Source of the DNA: Pedobacter lusitanus | GTDB taxonomy: Bacteria; Bacteroidota; Bacteroidia; Sphingobacteriales; Sphingobacteriaceae | Assembly (NCBI RefSeq): GCF_040026395.1 | Contig: NZ_CP157278.1 | Coordinates: 4,898,001 to 4,962,000 of the forward strand | Direction: 5' to 3' | DNA: 64,000 bases | Part shown: piece after piece, positions 1 through 8,503 of the stretch | Position numbering within the stretch: position 1 is the first letter of the stretch | Layout of the letters: the number at the start of each line of letters is the position of its first letter | The notes under the pieces: model-generated | Database searches by the model: none | Seen by the model: the letters and a program-made list of their open reading frames with translations, nothing else | Told to the model about the DNA's origin: nothing | Position numbers and translations under genes: made by a program

Positions 1-811
1 CAATCAGGATAGCCTGACTGTCTGTACCATGTTCTGCCTGTGCTAAAAGATCAGCCGCAACAAATGCCGGACTTGCAGTTTCATCAGCAATAACCAGTAC
101 TTCTGACGGACCTGCAGGCATGTCAATTGCAGTAATACCAGATGCCAGCACCTGTTGTTTAGCCTGGGTTACATAACGGTTCCCCGGACCAAAAATCTTG
201 TAAACCTCTGGTACACTTTCTGTGCCGAATGCCATAGCGGCAATAGCTTGTGCACCACCGGCCAGATAAATCTTTTCAATCCCTAAAAGCTGAGCACAGT
301 AAGCCAGAAAACAATTGGTTTTTCCATTTTGCTGAGGTGGTGAACAGACTACGATTTCCTGACAGCCTGCCAGTATTGCCGGTATGCCAAGCATCAGAAA
401 AGTACTCGGTAAAACAGCCGTTCCACCAGGAATATATAAGCCGACACGCGCTATTGCTCTGGCTTCCCGCCAGCACGAAACACCGGGCATAGTCTCCACT
501 TTAGCTTCCTGAGAAATTTGCGCGGCGTGGAATTTTTTGATATTTGCATAGGCCGTATCGATAGCAGCACGGGCATCATCAGGAATCTCTGAGGCAATCT
601 GTGCGATCTCATCTTTGGTGAGGAAGAGCTGGTCCAGATTTACCTTGTCAAACTGCAGGGCGTAATCTCTGAGCGCCTGGTCTCCTGCTGATTTTACCTT
701 TCCAATGATCGCTTTGACGCTTTTAGCAATGCTTGCATCATCAGCCAGTTGTCTTAAACAGAGTTCTTCAATATTCTGTTTAGATAAATCAGTATACTTG
801 TAGATTTTCAA
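1..811 (-). CDS. hisD: Histidinol dehydrogenase (N-terminal part, cut by window edge)
   Basis: HisD oxidises L-histidinol to L-histidine in two NAD-dependent steps, the last reactions of histidine synthesis, in the cytoplasm. About 270 N-terminal residues are present; the full enzyme is normally about 430. Visible family motifs include ARVGLYIPGG, the GGAQAIAAMAFGT stretch, IFGPGN and, at the window edge, AQAEHG, whose Gln and His are zinc ligands. The start is TTG at 811: it is the only start codon after an in-frame TAA 12 to 14 bases upstream. The gene lies 65 bp downstream of hisG on the same strand, so the two probably share the hisG promoter and leader. The C-terminal half and the rest of the operon lie outside the window. 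Confidence 0.95.
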   Translation of the reverse strand, partial: MKIYKYTDLSKQNIEELCLRQLADDASIAKSVKAIIGKVKSAGDQALRDYALQFDKVNLDQLFLTKDEIAQIASEIPDDARAAIDTAYANIKKFHAAQISQEAKVETMPGVSCWREARAIARVGLYIPGGTAVLPSTFLMLGIPAILAGCQEIVVCSPPQQNGKTNCFLAYCAQLLGIEKIYLAGGAQAIAAMAFGTESVPEVYKIFGPGNRYVTQAKQQVLASGITAIDMPAGPSEVLVIADETASPAFVAADLLAQAEHGTDSQAILI

Positions 812-876
812 TGTTTTATATTTTTATGTTAACTAATAGTTAACGGTAAAAAGAAGCTATTTGATTAAAATAATGC

Positions 877-1728
877 CTAAGAAATGATCTTTTCAATCGG
901 CATAACCACAATTCCTTCTGCACCTGCAGCTTTTAAACTGTTGATCTTTTCCCAGAAGTCCTGCTCTGCAATTACCGAATGCACGGCTACCCAGTCTTCT
1001 TCAAAAAGAGGTACAATTGTCGGGCTTTTAACTCCCGGAAGTAAACTCACGACTTTATCAAGATTGGATTTGGCAACATTCAGGACTACATATTTTGTCT
1101 CTTTGGCGCGCAGTACGGAACGGATTCTTTGCAGCAATTCTATGACGTCTTCATTGAGTTCCATACCTTTACTGGCAATCAGTACAGCTTCAGATTTCAT
1201 GACTTCACCAAAGGGTTTCAGTCCATTGCTTTTTAAAGTTCCGCCGGTAGAAACAATATCACATATCGCGTCACTCAGACCCAGCCCGGGACCAATTTCT
1301 ACTGATCCGGAAATGGTACGGACTACTGCATTTACTTTGTTATCATCCAGATATTTTTGAAGGATTACCGGATAAGAAGTGGCGATTACTTTTCCTTCCA
1401 GTCCGCTGACACTGGTAACTTCACTGTCATTGGGAACAGCAATTTTCAGCGTGCATTTTCCAAAGCCCAGTTTTTGAAGATAGGCTACATCCGCATCAAC
1501 TTCTGTGATTACGTTTTCGCCGACTATACCCAGATCGGCAATACCATCCTGAACATATTCAGGAATATCATCATCTCTCAGAAATAAGATTTCCAGTGGG
1601 AAATTTGTAACAGTCGATATTAAGGAGCTTTTGTAGTTTTCGAATGATAAACCACAATTTTTAAGAATCTCTACGGATTTTTCGTTAAGCCTGCCAGATT
1701 TCTGGATAGCAATTTTAAGTGTTTTCAA
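877..1728 (-). CDS. hisG: ATP phosphoribosyltransferase, long form
   Basis: HisG condenses ATP with PRPP to phosphoribosyl-ATP, the committed and feedback-inhibited first step of histidine synthesis. The 283-residue product has the N-terminal signature IAIQKSGRLNEKS, the DLGIVGENV stretch, and a C-terminal regulatory domain, so it is the long HisG form that works without HisZ. I chose TTG at 1728, giving M-K-T-L-K-I. An in-frame ATG at 1773 would add 15 residues (MFPNYFPVSFNNFNQ) that do not look like HisG. hisD also starts at TTG followed by AAA. First gene of the operon, behind a candidate His-rich leader peptide. Confidence 0.93.
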   Translation of the reverse strand: MKTLKIAIQKSGRLNEKSVEILKNCGLSFENYKSSLISTVTNFPLEILFLRDDDIPEYVQDGIADLGIVGENVITEVDADVAYLQKLGFGKCTLKIAVPNDSEVTSVSGLEGKVIATSYPVILQKYLDDNKVNAVVRTISGSVEIGPGLGLSDAICDIVSTGGTLKSNGLKPFGEVMKSEAVLIASKGMELNEDVIELLQRIRSVLRAKETKYVVLNVAKSNLDKVVSLLPGVKSPTIVPLFEEDWVAVHSVIAEQDFWEKINSLKAAGAEGIVVMPIEKIIS

Positions 1729-1799
1729 TTGATTGAAATTATTGAATGAAACAGGAAAATAATTCGGAAACAAGTTTTGAAGTACAAAACATTAAATAT

Positions 1800-1856
1800 C
1801 TATCGCCATAACTGGCGATGGTACAAATGTGAGTGATGGTTCAAAATATTGTTCAT
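1800..1856 (-). CDS. Candidate histidine-operon leader peptide (18 aa)
   Basis: This short ORF between the promoter and hisG encodes MNNILNHHSHLYHRQLWR. Four of 18 residues are His, clustered as HHSHLYH, which is what a histidine attenuation leader needs to sense charged tRNA-His. A 7-bp perfect stem with a 4-nt loop (1802-1819) overlaps its last codons and stop, so a ribosome stalled at the His codons would change RNA folding. I do not see a classic GC-rich hairpin followed by a U-tract between here and hisG, so the mechanism is open. The function is inferred from composition and position. Confidence 0.7.
   Translation of the reverse strand: MNNILNHHSHLYHRQLWR
1802..1819 (-). promoter_or_regulatory. 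Hairpin at the end of the His leader ORF
   Basis: The stem ATCGCCA / TGGCGAT with a 4-nt loop covers the last codons and the first stop base of the leader ORF. It could be the RNA element that responds to ribosome position. A second weak AT-rich stem (GTTTTG/CAAAAC, 1774-1790) lies just downstream. Confidence 0.55.
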
Positions 1857-1899
1857 AATCTATGTCTCTATTCAATAATGCGTTGCACACTGAGTGCCA

Positions 1900-1929
1900 C
1901 AAATATATAGATAGAATTGACAAATCAAA
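1900..1929 (-). promoter_or_regulatory. Bacteroidota-type promoter of the his operon
   Basis: The -7 element TATATTTG (1900-1907) matches TAnnTTTG exactly. A -33 element TTTG lies at 1926-1929, 18 bp away. The predicted transcript starts near 1894 and contains the whole His-rich leader ORF before hisG. Confidence 0.6.
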
Positions 1930-2006
1930 AATATATGGCATTTTATTTGTTTAGCATGCTCGTGAAGCCTGTTAACAAAGCTCAATTTATTTAAATACCG
2001 CTCATT

Positions 2007-3584
2007 TTGAAAAAAGCACTAACACTAATTTTACCTGTTTGCCTCTTCCTGTCGTCCTGTAACTGGTTTAAAACCACACCAGAGGTCGGTGTGATCCTCT
2101 CTGAACATTTTAAGAATAAAATTTATAAAGATTTTGATACTGCAGCCTATAATGTAGTTTTTAACCGTCACCTTGATTCTTTACAGTCTAAATTAAGTAA
2201 TCCTAAAGTAATCGGTAATTTTTATGCAGATAAAGACCGCAGAAATCTGCTGGTTACCCGTTTTTATATTAATGGGGAATTAGATACCCTGAAAAATTAT
2301 CTGGAAAATAGTAATATTCACGGATATAATCCGGAGGTATTCCGTTATAAAGAGCTGGAGAAAACGTTATCGGCCTTATCAGCCAATCAATTCAAATCTG
2401 TGAGTGAAGCTTATCCGGTTCTTGCCGATCTGGAGCTTTATGCAGCTTCGGCACTGTTAAAGTATGACACTTTTGTAGGTTATGGAAGCGTTAATCCTAA
2501 AAAAGTACTCAACAGGTATTATGTAACTACTACCAGACCAGATAGTGCGGCGATGAATAAAGTGCTGGAGACAAAAAGTCTGACAAAACTGTTAAAGGAT
2601 ATTCAGCCTGCCTCAGAAAACTACAAAGTCTTGCAGCATACGCTTGCTGTACTCAAAAAAGATCCTTCCCGTAATGCAGTAGCCATTAAAGCTGTTGAAG
2701 TGAACATGGAAAGAGCAAGATGGAAAATCCCCGGGCTGAGCTCAGAATATGTGGAAGTAAATATCCCCGATTTTTCTCTGACCTGGTTTAAAGAACAGGA
2801 TACGGTTACCCATATGAAAGTTTGTGTAGGCGCCAGACGTGAAAAAGCTTACGAAGAAAAATTGAAAACTTATGCCAAAACTCATTCGCTGGATGATAAA
2901 CCTAAAAATCACCAGACCCCGGTTCTGTTAAGTAAATTCAGTGCTATCGAGGTAAACCCTGTCTGGAATATTCCGGTTAGTATAGCTAAAAATGAGATTT
3001 ATAATCAGGCCAGAAGAGATCCTTATTATTTATCAAATAATAACATGAAGGTTTATTACAAAGGTAAGCTGGTTAATGATACAGATACTATACAATGGGA
3101 AAAGTATTCAAGAGACCATTTGCCTTTTCAGTTTAAACAGGGCTCCGGTTCAGGTAATGCACTGGGTAAGTTTAAATTTATGTTTGATAACGGAGCGAGT
3201 ATTTATCTGCATGATACCAATAATAAATCGGCGTTTGGTCTGGCCAGCCGGGCAATAAGCCATGGTTGTGTAAGAGTTGAAAAACCTTTGGAATTTGCGC
3301 AGAAGATGGTGAATGGAAATGCTGAATACGATCAGCTGAGGATGGAAGTCAATCTGCCGCCTGTTGACACGACAAAAATGGGCATCTACAGAAAGAAACT
3401 GGCTAAAAAAGCTGATACACTGAATGTATTCCAGTTAAAACCAAAATGGTTTGGCACCAGGAAAAACATTTCTGTGTTTATCAATTACAAAACAGCATGG
3501 GCTGAAAACGGCAGAGTTGAATATCGCAATGATGTTTACGGACTGGATGATGCTTTGTATGCAGCCATGAAAAAATACCTGTAA
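2007..3584 (+). CDS. L,D-transpeptidase (YkuD fold, YcbB-like) lipoprotein
   Basis: The predicted enzyme makes 3-3 cross-links in peptidoglycan in the periplasm. The 525-residue product starts with a lipoprotein signal peptide ending in the lipobox LSSC. A helical region resembling the YcbB scaffold follows. Around residues 230-250 comes the NMERARWKIP segment typical of that group. The catalytic motif SHGCVRVE follows, with its Cys at about residue 421. The tail after the catalytic domain is about 100 residues. The start is TTG at 2007, directly before MKKALTLILPVCLF. It is transcribed divergently from the his operon. Confidence 0.88.
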   Translation: MKKALTLILPVCLFLSSCNWFKTTPEVGVILSEHFKNKIYKDFDTAAYNVVFNRHLDSLQSKLSNPKVIGNFYADKDRRNLLVTRFYINGELDTLKNYLENSNIHGYNPEVFRYKELEKTLSALSANQFKSVSEAYPVLADLELYAASALLKYDTFVGYGSVNPKKVLNRYYVTTTRPDSAAMNKVLETKSLTKLLKDIQPASENYKVLQHTLAVLKKDPSRNAVAIKAVEVNMERARWKIPGLSSEYVEVNIPDFSLTWFKEQDTVTHMKVCVGARREKAYEEKLKTYAKTHSLDDKPKNHQTPVLLSKFSAIEVNPVWNIPVSIAKNEIYNQARRDPYYLSNNNMKVYYKGKLVNDTDTIQWEKYSRDHLPFQFKQGSGSGNALGKFKFMFDNGASIYLHDTNNKSAFGLASRAISHGCVRVEKPLEFAQKMVNGNAEYDQLRMEVNLPPVDTTKMGIYRKKLAKKADTLNVFQLKPKWFGTRKNISVFINYKTAWAENGRVEYRNDVYGLDDALYAAMKKYL

Positions 3585-3676
3585 AATTTTATTGAATACG
3601 TACTGGAGTTACGGTTTTGAACAAGATCGCACGAAGTTCTGTGTGATTCCACTTCAGGTCCGTAACAATTCCATAG

Positions 3677-3746
3677 CGAGTCCACCTTTTTTTTGGAAAA
3701 ACGTGGACTCGACGTGGACTCACTGTGGACTTGCGGCGGACTCACA
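3677..3746 (+). repeat. Four 11-bp tandem repeats with an inverted copy upstream
   Basis: Four head-to-tail 11-bp units (3703-3713, 3714-3724, 3725-3735, 3736-3746) share the core GTGGACTC with small changes. The reverse complement, CGAGTCCAC, lies at 3677-3685 and can pair with the first unit across a 17-nt T-rich loop (9-bp stem). The rest of the 283-bp gap holds no convincing ORF. Confidence 0.75.
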
Positions 3747-3852
3747 GAGAAGTTGAACCTAACCTGAACGGTCACTGGTATAACCTCAATCAACAGGGGA
3801 TTTAGCCGCATTGAAATTTCTGATTTTTGAGAAATGATGTTAATAAAATTTA

Positions 3853-3860
3853 TACCTTTG
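3853..3860 (+). promoter_or_regulatory. -7 element TACCTTTG just before the BatA-type gene
   Basis: An exact TAnnTTTG match ends 7 bp before the ATG at 3868. A TTTG lies 23 bp upstream, slightly far for a -33 element. If used, the transcript would start almost at the start codon. Confidence 0.35.
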
Positions 3861-3867
3861 GTTTTTA

Positions 3868-5895
3868 ATGAATTTCCTCTACCCAGGTTTTCTTTTTTCT
3901 CTGCTGGCGGTAGCCATTCCTATCCTTATTCATTTATTTAATTTCCGGAAATTCAAGAAGATATATTTCAGTAATGTAGCCTTCTTAAAGGCTGTTACCA
4001 TACAACATTCTTCCAGAGAAAAACTACGTAATTTATTAATTCTGATCTGCAGGATACTGGCCATCGTATTTCTGGCATTTGCTTTCGCACGTCCTTACTG
4101 GTCATGGGGACCGGCCGGATCGCCGGAAAACGGGAATCTGGTCAATATCTATCTCGATAATTCCTATAGTATGGAAGCAGTCAATCAAGAGGGATCTTTG
4201 CTGGATGAGGCTAAGCGTAAAGCCAAAGAGATTGTAAAACAGTTTAAAATCAATGATAAGTTTCAGCTAACCACCAATGATTTTGAAGGACGCCATCAGC
4301 GTCCGGTCAATTCAGAAGAATTATTCCGTTTGATTGATGAAGTCAGAGTTTCTCCTGCTGAACGTACTTTACAACAGGTTATAAACCGTCAGAACACGGC
4401 AGAGGCAGGAAAGCGAAATCAGTACAATTATATTTTATCAGATTTCCAGGAGCAGTTTGCAGGGAAGTCGCCACTGCATACCAATCCGAAAAGTACACTC
4501 AGTCTGGTCAGATTGAAGGCAAATACGATACCCAATGTAGCAGTGGACTCTGTCTGGTCCTTATCTCCGGCGCATAAACCGGGTGATCAGGAGAAGTTTG
4601 TCGTCCAGCTGCGTAACTATTCGGCCCAGGCCAGTCCGGGAATTCCGGTAAAACTGATCATTAATAATCAGCAGAGAGCTTTAGCTACATTGAATATACC
4701 GGCAGGAAAAGCAGTAAGAGATACTTTAAAGTTCAGTGGGTTATCAGCCGGCTGGCAAAAAGCAAAGATCAGTATCAAAGATTTTCCGGTAACTTTTGAT
4801 GATCAGCTGCAATTTGCCTTTAAGGTGAGTACCGGGCTGAAAGTTTTACAGCTTACGGGTGAAACCTCTGAAAAATATATCAGTGCTCTTTTTGGGGCAG
4901 ATCCTTATTTCAAACTCAGTACCCTGTCTGAGTCAGCTATCGTCTATGCAGGTTTTCATCACTATAATCTGATTATACTTTCGGGTTTAAAGACACCTTC
5001 GAGCGGACTGGCCCAGGAATTGAAAACTTATATGAAAAATGGGGGTACTGTGGTGATTTTTCCTGATTTAGAGGTTAATCCTGCTGTTTATGCTTCATTT
5101 TTACAGGCGCTGGATATTCCGCAGTCAGTTTCATTAAGCAGGGATACTGTCGGGGTGAGTTCCATCGCACTGAAAAATAAAGTCTTTAATGATGTATTTG
5201 AAGAAATACCATCAAAGCTGGATCTGCCAAAAATTAACAGGCATTTTGTGTATGCCGGCAATCATCAGAACGGGAGGGAAGAGCTGATGGGACTGCCTCT
5301 TAATCAACCTTTTTTTAGTAAATACAGTGCCGGAAAAGGACGCTTGTATTTATGTGCCACTTCTTTAAATATCAGGGATAGCAATCTGCCTCAGCATCCT
5401 GTATTTGTGCCACTGATTTATAAAATTGCTTTAACCAGTGTGCAGGAGCAGCCTTTGTATTATACCATAGGAAAAAGTAATTATCTGCAGACAGCACCAG
5501 TTACGCTGAATCCGAATCAGTCGCTGCGGCTAATTACTGATAAACAGGAAGTTATTCCTGAAATCAGGCAGGTTCCGGGACAGACTTTACTGTATGTTGC
5601 CGATCAGATTAAGACGCCGGGTATTTATGAATTATATAAAGCTGATTCCCTGTTAAGTACTTATGCATTTAACCAGGGACGTGCAGAATCAGATATGCAT
5701 TATGCTGATGATAAAGCTCTTCAGACAATTTTCGGGTCTGAAAAAGTGAACCTGACAAAACCCGGGGGCGATTTGTCGTGGAAAGCTGTGGAAAATAACC
5801 GCACAGAGTTATGGAAACTTTGCCTAGTTTTGTGTGCTGTTTTTTTAGCCGTTGAAGCCCTATTGATTCGATTTTTTAACAAATTAAAAACATAA
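3868..5895 (+). CDS. BatA-domain membrane protein with VWA-like region
   Basis: A 675-residue inner-membrane protein. Two N-terminal membrane segments (about 5-25 and 55-75) match the BatA N-terminal domain (FLYPGFLFSLLAVAIPILIHLF). A VWA-like region follows with a MIDAS-type LDNSYSME near residue 97. The middle holds a Rossmann-like stretch (LIILSGLKTPSSG, GGTVVIFPD) similar to glutamine-amidotransferase-like modules. The C-terminus has one last membrane segment. Bat-type proteins are associated with aerotolerance or envelope stress in Bacteroidota. The exact role here is unknown. The dihydroorotase homologue starts 6 bp downstream, so the two are probably co-transcribed. Confidence 0.75.
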   Translation: MNFLYPGFLFSLLAVAIPILIHLFNFRKFKKIYFSNVAFLKAVTIQHSSREKLRNLLILICRILAIVFLAFAFARPYWSWGPAGSPENGNLVNIYLDNSYSMEAVNQEGSLLDEAKRKAKEIVKQFKINDKFQLTTNDFEGRHQRPVNSEELFRLIDEVRVSPAERTLQQVINRQNTAEAGKRNQYNYILSDFQEQFAGKSPLHTNPKSTLSLVRLKANTIPNVAVDSVWSLSPAHKPGDQEKFVVQLRNYSAQASPGIPVKLIINNQQRALATLNIPAGKAVRDTLKFSGLSAGWQKAKISIKDFPVTFDDQLQFAFKVSTGLKVLQLTGETSEKYISALFGADPYFKLSTLSESAIVYAGFHHYNLIILSGLKTPSSGLAQELKTYMKNGGTVVIFPDLEVNPAVYASFLQALDIPQSVSLSRDTVGVSSIALKNKVFNDVFEEIPSKLDLPKINRHFVYAGNHQNGREELMGLPLNQPFFSKYSAGKGRLYLCATSLNIRDSNLPQHPVFVPLIYKIALTSVQEQPLYYTIGKSNYLQTAPVTLNPNQSLRLITDKQEVIPEIRQVPGQTLLYVADQIKTPGIYELYKADSLLSTYAFNQGRAESDMHYADDKALQTIFGSEKVNLTKPGGDLSWKAVENNRTELWKLCLVLCAVFLAVEALLIRFFNKLKT

Positions 5896-5901
5896 AAAGA
5901 C

Positions 5902-7164
5902 ATGAACCTTCTCCTCACAGGCGTAACCATTACCGATCCGAATAGCCAGCATAATCAGAAAATCTGTGATGTTCGTGTGGTACAGGGAAAAATCGCTGAG
6001 ATTGAGCCTACCTTGAAGCCATTGGAAAATGAACAGTTGATCAATGGTCAGGGAGCCTTTCTTGCGCCGGGATTTTTTGACCTGAACTGTTCCATTGGAG
6101 ATCCGGGGTTAGAGACCAAAGAAGATATCAAAACGGCAACTGCTGCTGCACAGGCCGGAGGATTTACCGGACTTGCAGTTTTACCGCATACCAAACCTGT
6201 AGTTCATTCCAAAGCGGAAATAGAATATATTATCAATAAAGCAAAAAATAACCTGGTTGATGTTTATCCTCTGGGAGCAATCAGTCATGATCTGGAAGGG
6301 AAAGAGCTGGCAGAGCTTTATGATATGCAGCAGGCAGGTGCAATAGCTTTTACTGACGGAACCAAACCAGTCAGCGATGATGGTTTTATGAGCCGTGCAT
6401 TGCAATATTGCAAAGGGATTGATGGTTTACTGATGGTCTATCCTGAAAATAAAGCAATCGCTGGTAAATGCCAGGTTAATGAGAGCAAAACAAGTGTATT
6501 GCTGGGGATGAAGGGAATGCCGGCACTGGCTGAAGAAATGCAGATTTCAAGGGATATTTTCCTGGCTACCTATCACCAGGCTCCGGTACATATTACCAAT
6601 ATTTCTACTGCGGGTTCTGTCGCGCTGATTAAAAGGGCAAAAAAAGACGGTCTGCAGATTTCCTGCGATGTGGCTGCCCATCACCTGGTATTCACTGAAG
6701 AGCTTTTGAATGATTTTGACAGCAATTACAAAATTAAGCCACCACTGAGAGGTAAATCAGATATCAAAGCTTTACTGGCGGGTCTTAAAGACGGTACTAT
6801 TGATGCGGTTTCTTCGCAGCACCGTCCGCATGAACCTGAATTTAAGGATGTGGAATTTGAGATTGCAGCTTATGGTATTATTGCTTTACAGACTGTATTA
6901 CCATTACTGGTTAAAGCAGGGCTGGACGCTGCACAGATTGTAGAGAAACTTTCAGTAAATCCACGTAAATTACTCAGACTGCCTGTACCTGTTATCGCCG
7001 CTGGTGAAAATGCAAATTTTGTACTTTTCGGTCTGACAGAAAAATGGGAATATAACCGTGACAATAATTTTTCGAAGTCGAGAAATACCCCATTATTAAA
7101 CCAAACCCTGACAGGGAAAGTTCAACTCGTTTATAATAACAATCAATTTCAAGTATATGGATAG
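5902..7164 (+). CDS. Dihydroorotase-like protein lacking metal ligands
   Basis: A 420-residue amidohydrolase-fold protein close to dihydroorotase of the multifunctional-complex type: PGFFDLN, DPGLETKEDI, AAQAGGFTG and a C-terminal LSVNPRKLL. The zinc ligands are missing. The usual HxH after the first strand reads DLNCSIGDPG, and the catalytic TDHAPH motif reads SSQHRPHE. Some bacteria carry such inactive paralogues as structural partners of aspartate carbamoyltransferase, and I infer that kind of role or a changed activity. It may still be annotated as pyrC. Its last 8 bases overlap the next gene. Confidence 0.82.
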   Translation: MNLLLTGVTITDPNSQHNQKICDVRVVQGKIAEIEPTLKPLENEQLINGQGAFLAPGFFDLNCSIGDPGLETKEDIKTATAAAQAGGFTGLAVLPHTKPVVHSKAEIEYIINKAKNNLVDVYPLGAISHDLEGKELAELYDMQQAGAIAFTDGTKPVSDDGFMSRALQYCKGIDGLLMVYPENKAIAGKCQVNESKTSVLLGMKGMPALAEEMQISRDIFLATYHQAPVHITNISTAGSVALIKRAKKDGLQISCDVAAHHLVFTEELLNDFDSNYKIKPPLRGKSDIKALLAGLKDGTIDAVSSQHRPHEPEFKDVEFEIAAYGIIALQTVLPLLVKAGLDAAQIVEKLSVNPRKLLRLPVPVIAAGENANFVLFGLTEKWEYNRDNNFSKSRNTPLLNQTLTGKVQLVYNNNQFQVYG

Positions 7165-7831
7165 TAAAGTACAGAGCGCTCTTGTAGCCTCATTAGATAA
7201 ATTTGCAGCACTTTCGGGTAATGATTCTTTAAAATTACAACAGGATTTACTGGATGTTTTTAACAAAGACCTGGGTTTCCTGGAAAAAGTAGAAGAGTTT
7301 GATGGTGTATTTGATGAATACCCGGCTTTTGATGAATTGAGAGAGGTTTATTTTGATTTACTGATGATCAACTTCTTTGCAAGTGATATCAAGAAACTGG
7401 AAGAAGATTACCTGGACACAGATGAGTGGGCAAATATCGAGGAAGAAACTATTGACCGTGGAACAGAGTTGTTAAACCTGTTATTGTATATCAATGAGTG
7501 TCATGATGAGCAGATCAAACCTGAACTGGGAGATTTCTTAAGAGAATTCTTACTGGTAGAGGAAGATGAGTTCCAGGATGAGTTCCATATCTATGAAGAC
7601 CTGATCAGTAACCAGCAGCTTGCAGAAAGCAGTATTGAAGATATTGTGAGTCATAAAGCGATGATTGAGCTTGGTGATGAAATGGAAGAATTATTTGTTC
7701 CTTTTATGAGTTTCTTCAATCAGCCAAAGGCAAATGAGCAGGCCTTTAAGGATCTGGAAGAATTCAGTGCGAATAAAGAATTTGACAGTGCTGTATATGC
7801 ATTAATTGCTGTTTTCAACGAAAAAAACTAA
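7157..7831 (+). CDS. Acidic hypothetical protein
   Basis: I do not recognise the family. The 224-residue product is very rich in Asp and Glu, mostly helical in appearance, and has no signal peptide or membrane segment, so it is probably cytoplasmic. It overlaps the end of the dihydroorotase-like gene by 8 bp and is followed 10 bp later by a DUF4199 gene, so it sits inside an operon. Confidence 0.7.
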   Translation: MDSKVQSALVASLDKFAALSGNDSLKLQQDLLDVFNKDLGFLEKVEEFDGVFDEYPAFDELREVYFDLLMINFFASDIKKLEEDYLDTDEWANIEEETIDRGTELLNLLLYINECHDEQIKPELGDFLREFLLVEEDEFQDEFHIYEDLISNQQLAESSIEDIVSHKAMIELGDEMEELFVPFMSFFNQPKANEQAFKDLEEFSANKEFDSAVYALIAVFNEKN

Positions 7832-7841
7832 TCCGGGTTTT

Positions 7842-8381
7842 ATGGAACAACAATTAAAAGAAATATCAGTTAAACCTAATAAAGTTGCTTTTCAGGCGGC
7901 GATCGTATTTTCATTATATACGCTTGCACTGGTTTTTATATTTAAGCTGCTTCATATTGATACGCAGGATGACCATATCAGTGTTCCAACCAGGATCGTC
8001 AGCATGATCTGTACTTATGTGCCTTTTATTTTGGCTATTTTGTATGCGCAGAGCAGACACAGAACTGAACTTGGTGGCTATATGTCTTTTGGCAGAGGTT
8101 TTTCTGCGGGATTTAAAGTTGCAGCTTATTCAGGTTTGTTTATCGCCCTGCTGTATATTTTATATTATAAAGTACTGGATCGTTCTGCTTTGGACAGTGC
8201 CGTTGAAATGGCTCTGGAAAAAGCCGGAGATGATCAGAAAGCAATTCAGGGCGTCAACATGATGAAGCCTTATCTCGCAGTATTTATAGGTTTCGGTGCT
8301 GCTATAACCTATACTATTTTTGGATTGATACTGAGTCTTATCGGCGCTGCAATCCTGAAAAAAGATAACCCTGCTGTTTAG
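7842..8381 (+). CDS. DUF4199 family membrane protein
   Basis: A 179-residue integral membrane protein with four hydrophobic segments (about 14-35, 50-65, 88-105, 145-170) and a cytoplasmic tail. Its layout fits DUF4199, common in Bacteroidota and of unknown function. I chose ATG 7842 (MEQQLKEIS) over an upstream in-frame ATG at 7806 that lies inside the preceding gene. The operon ends here: a strong terminator follows at 8437. Confidence 0.75.
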   Translation: MEQQLKEISVKPNKVAFQAAIVFSLYTLALVFIFKLLHIDTQDDHISVPTRIVSMICTYVPFILAILYAQSRHRTELGGYMSFGRGFSAGFKVAAYSGLFIALLYILYYKVLDRSALDSAVEMALEKAGDDQKAIQGVNMMKPYLAVFIGFGAAITYTIFGLILSLIGAAILKKDNPAV

Positions 8382-8436
8382 CCGGATTACATTTATACAG
8401 ACTTCCGGTACTGTGTAAATAACAAGATAAATTTCA

Positions 8437-8486
8437 AACGTGCAGGTTTTATCATTTTAATTGATAAAATTTGCACGTTATTTTTA
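8437..8486 (+). terminator. Intrinsic terminator, 18-bp stem
   Basis: AACGTGCAGGTTTTATCA (8437-8454) pairs with 8462-8479 over 18 bp, including two G-U pairs, around a 7-nt loop. ATTTTT follows. It closes the DUF4199 operon and lies just before the glycosyltransferase gene at 8504. Confidence 0.85.
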
Positions 8487-8503
8487 ATACACATTATACC
8501 TGC

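Noticed and set aside
884..1360. 158-codon plus-strand ORF opposite hisG
   Set aside because: Lies inside hisG on the other strand and has low-complexity Ser/Thr/Leu content typical of an antisense shadow.
3677..3746. CRISPR array
   Set aside because: Repeats are 11 bp with no spacers and no cas genes nearby.
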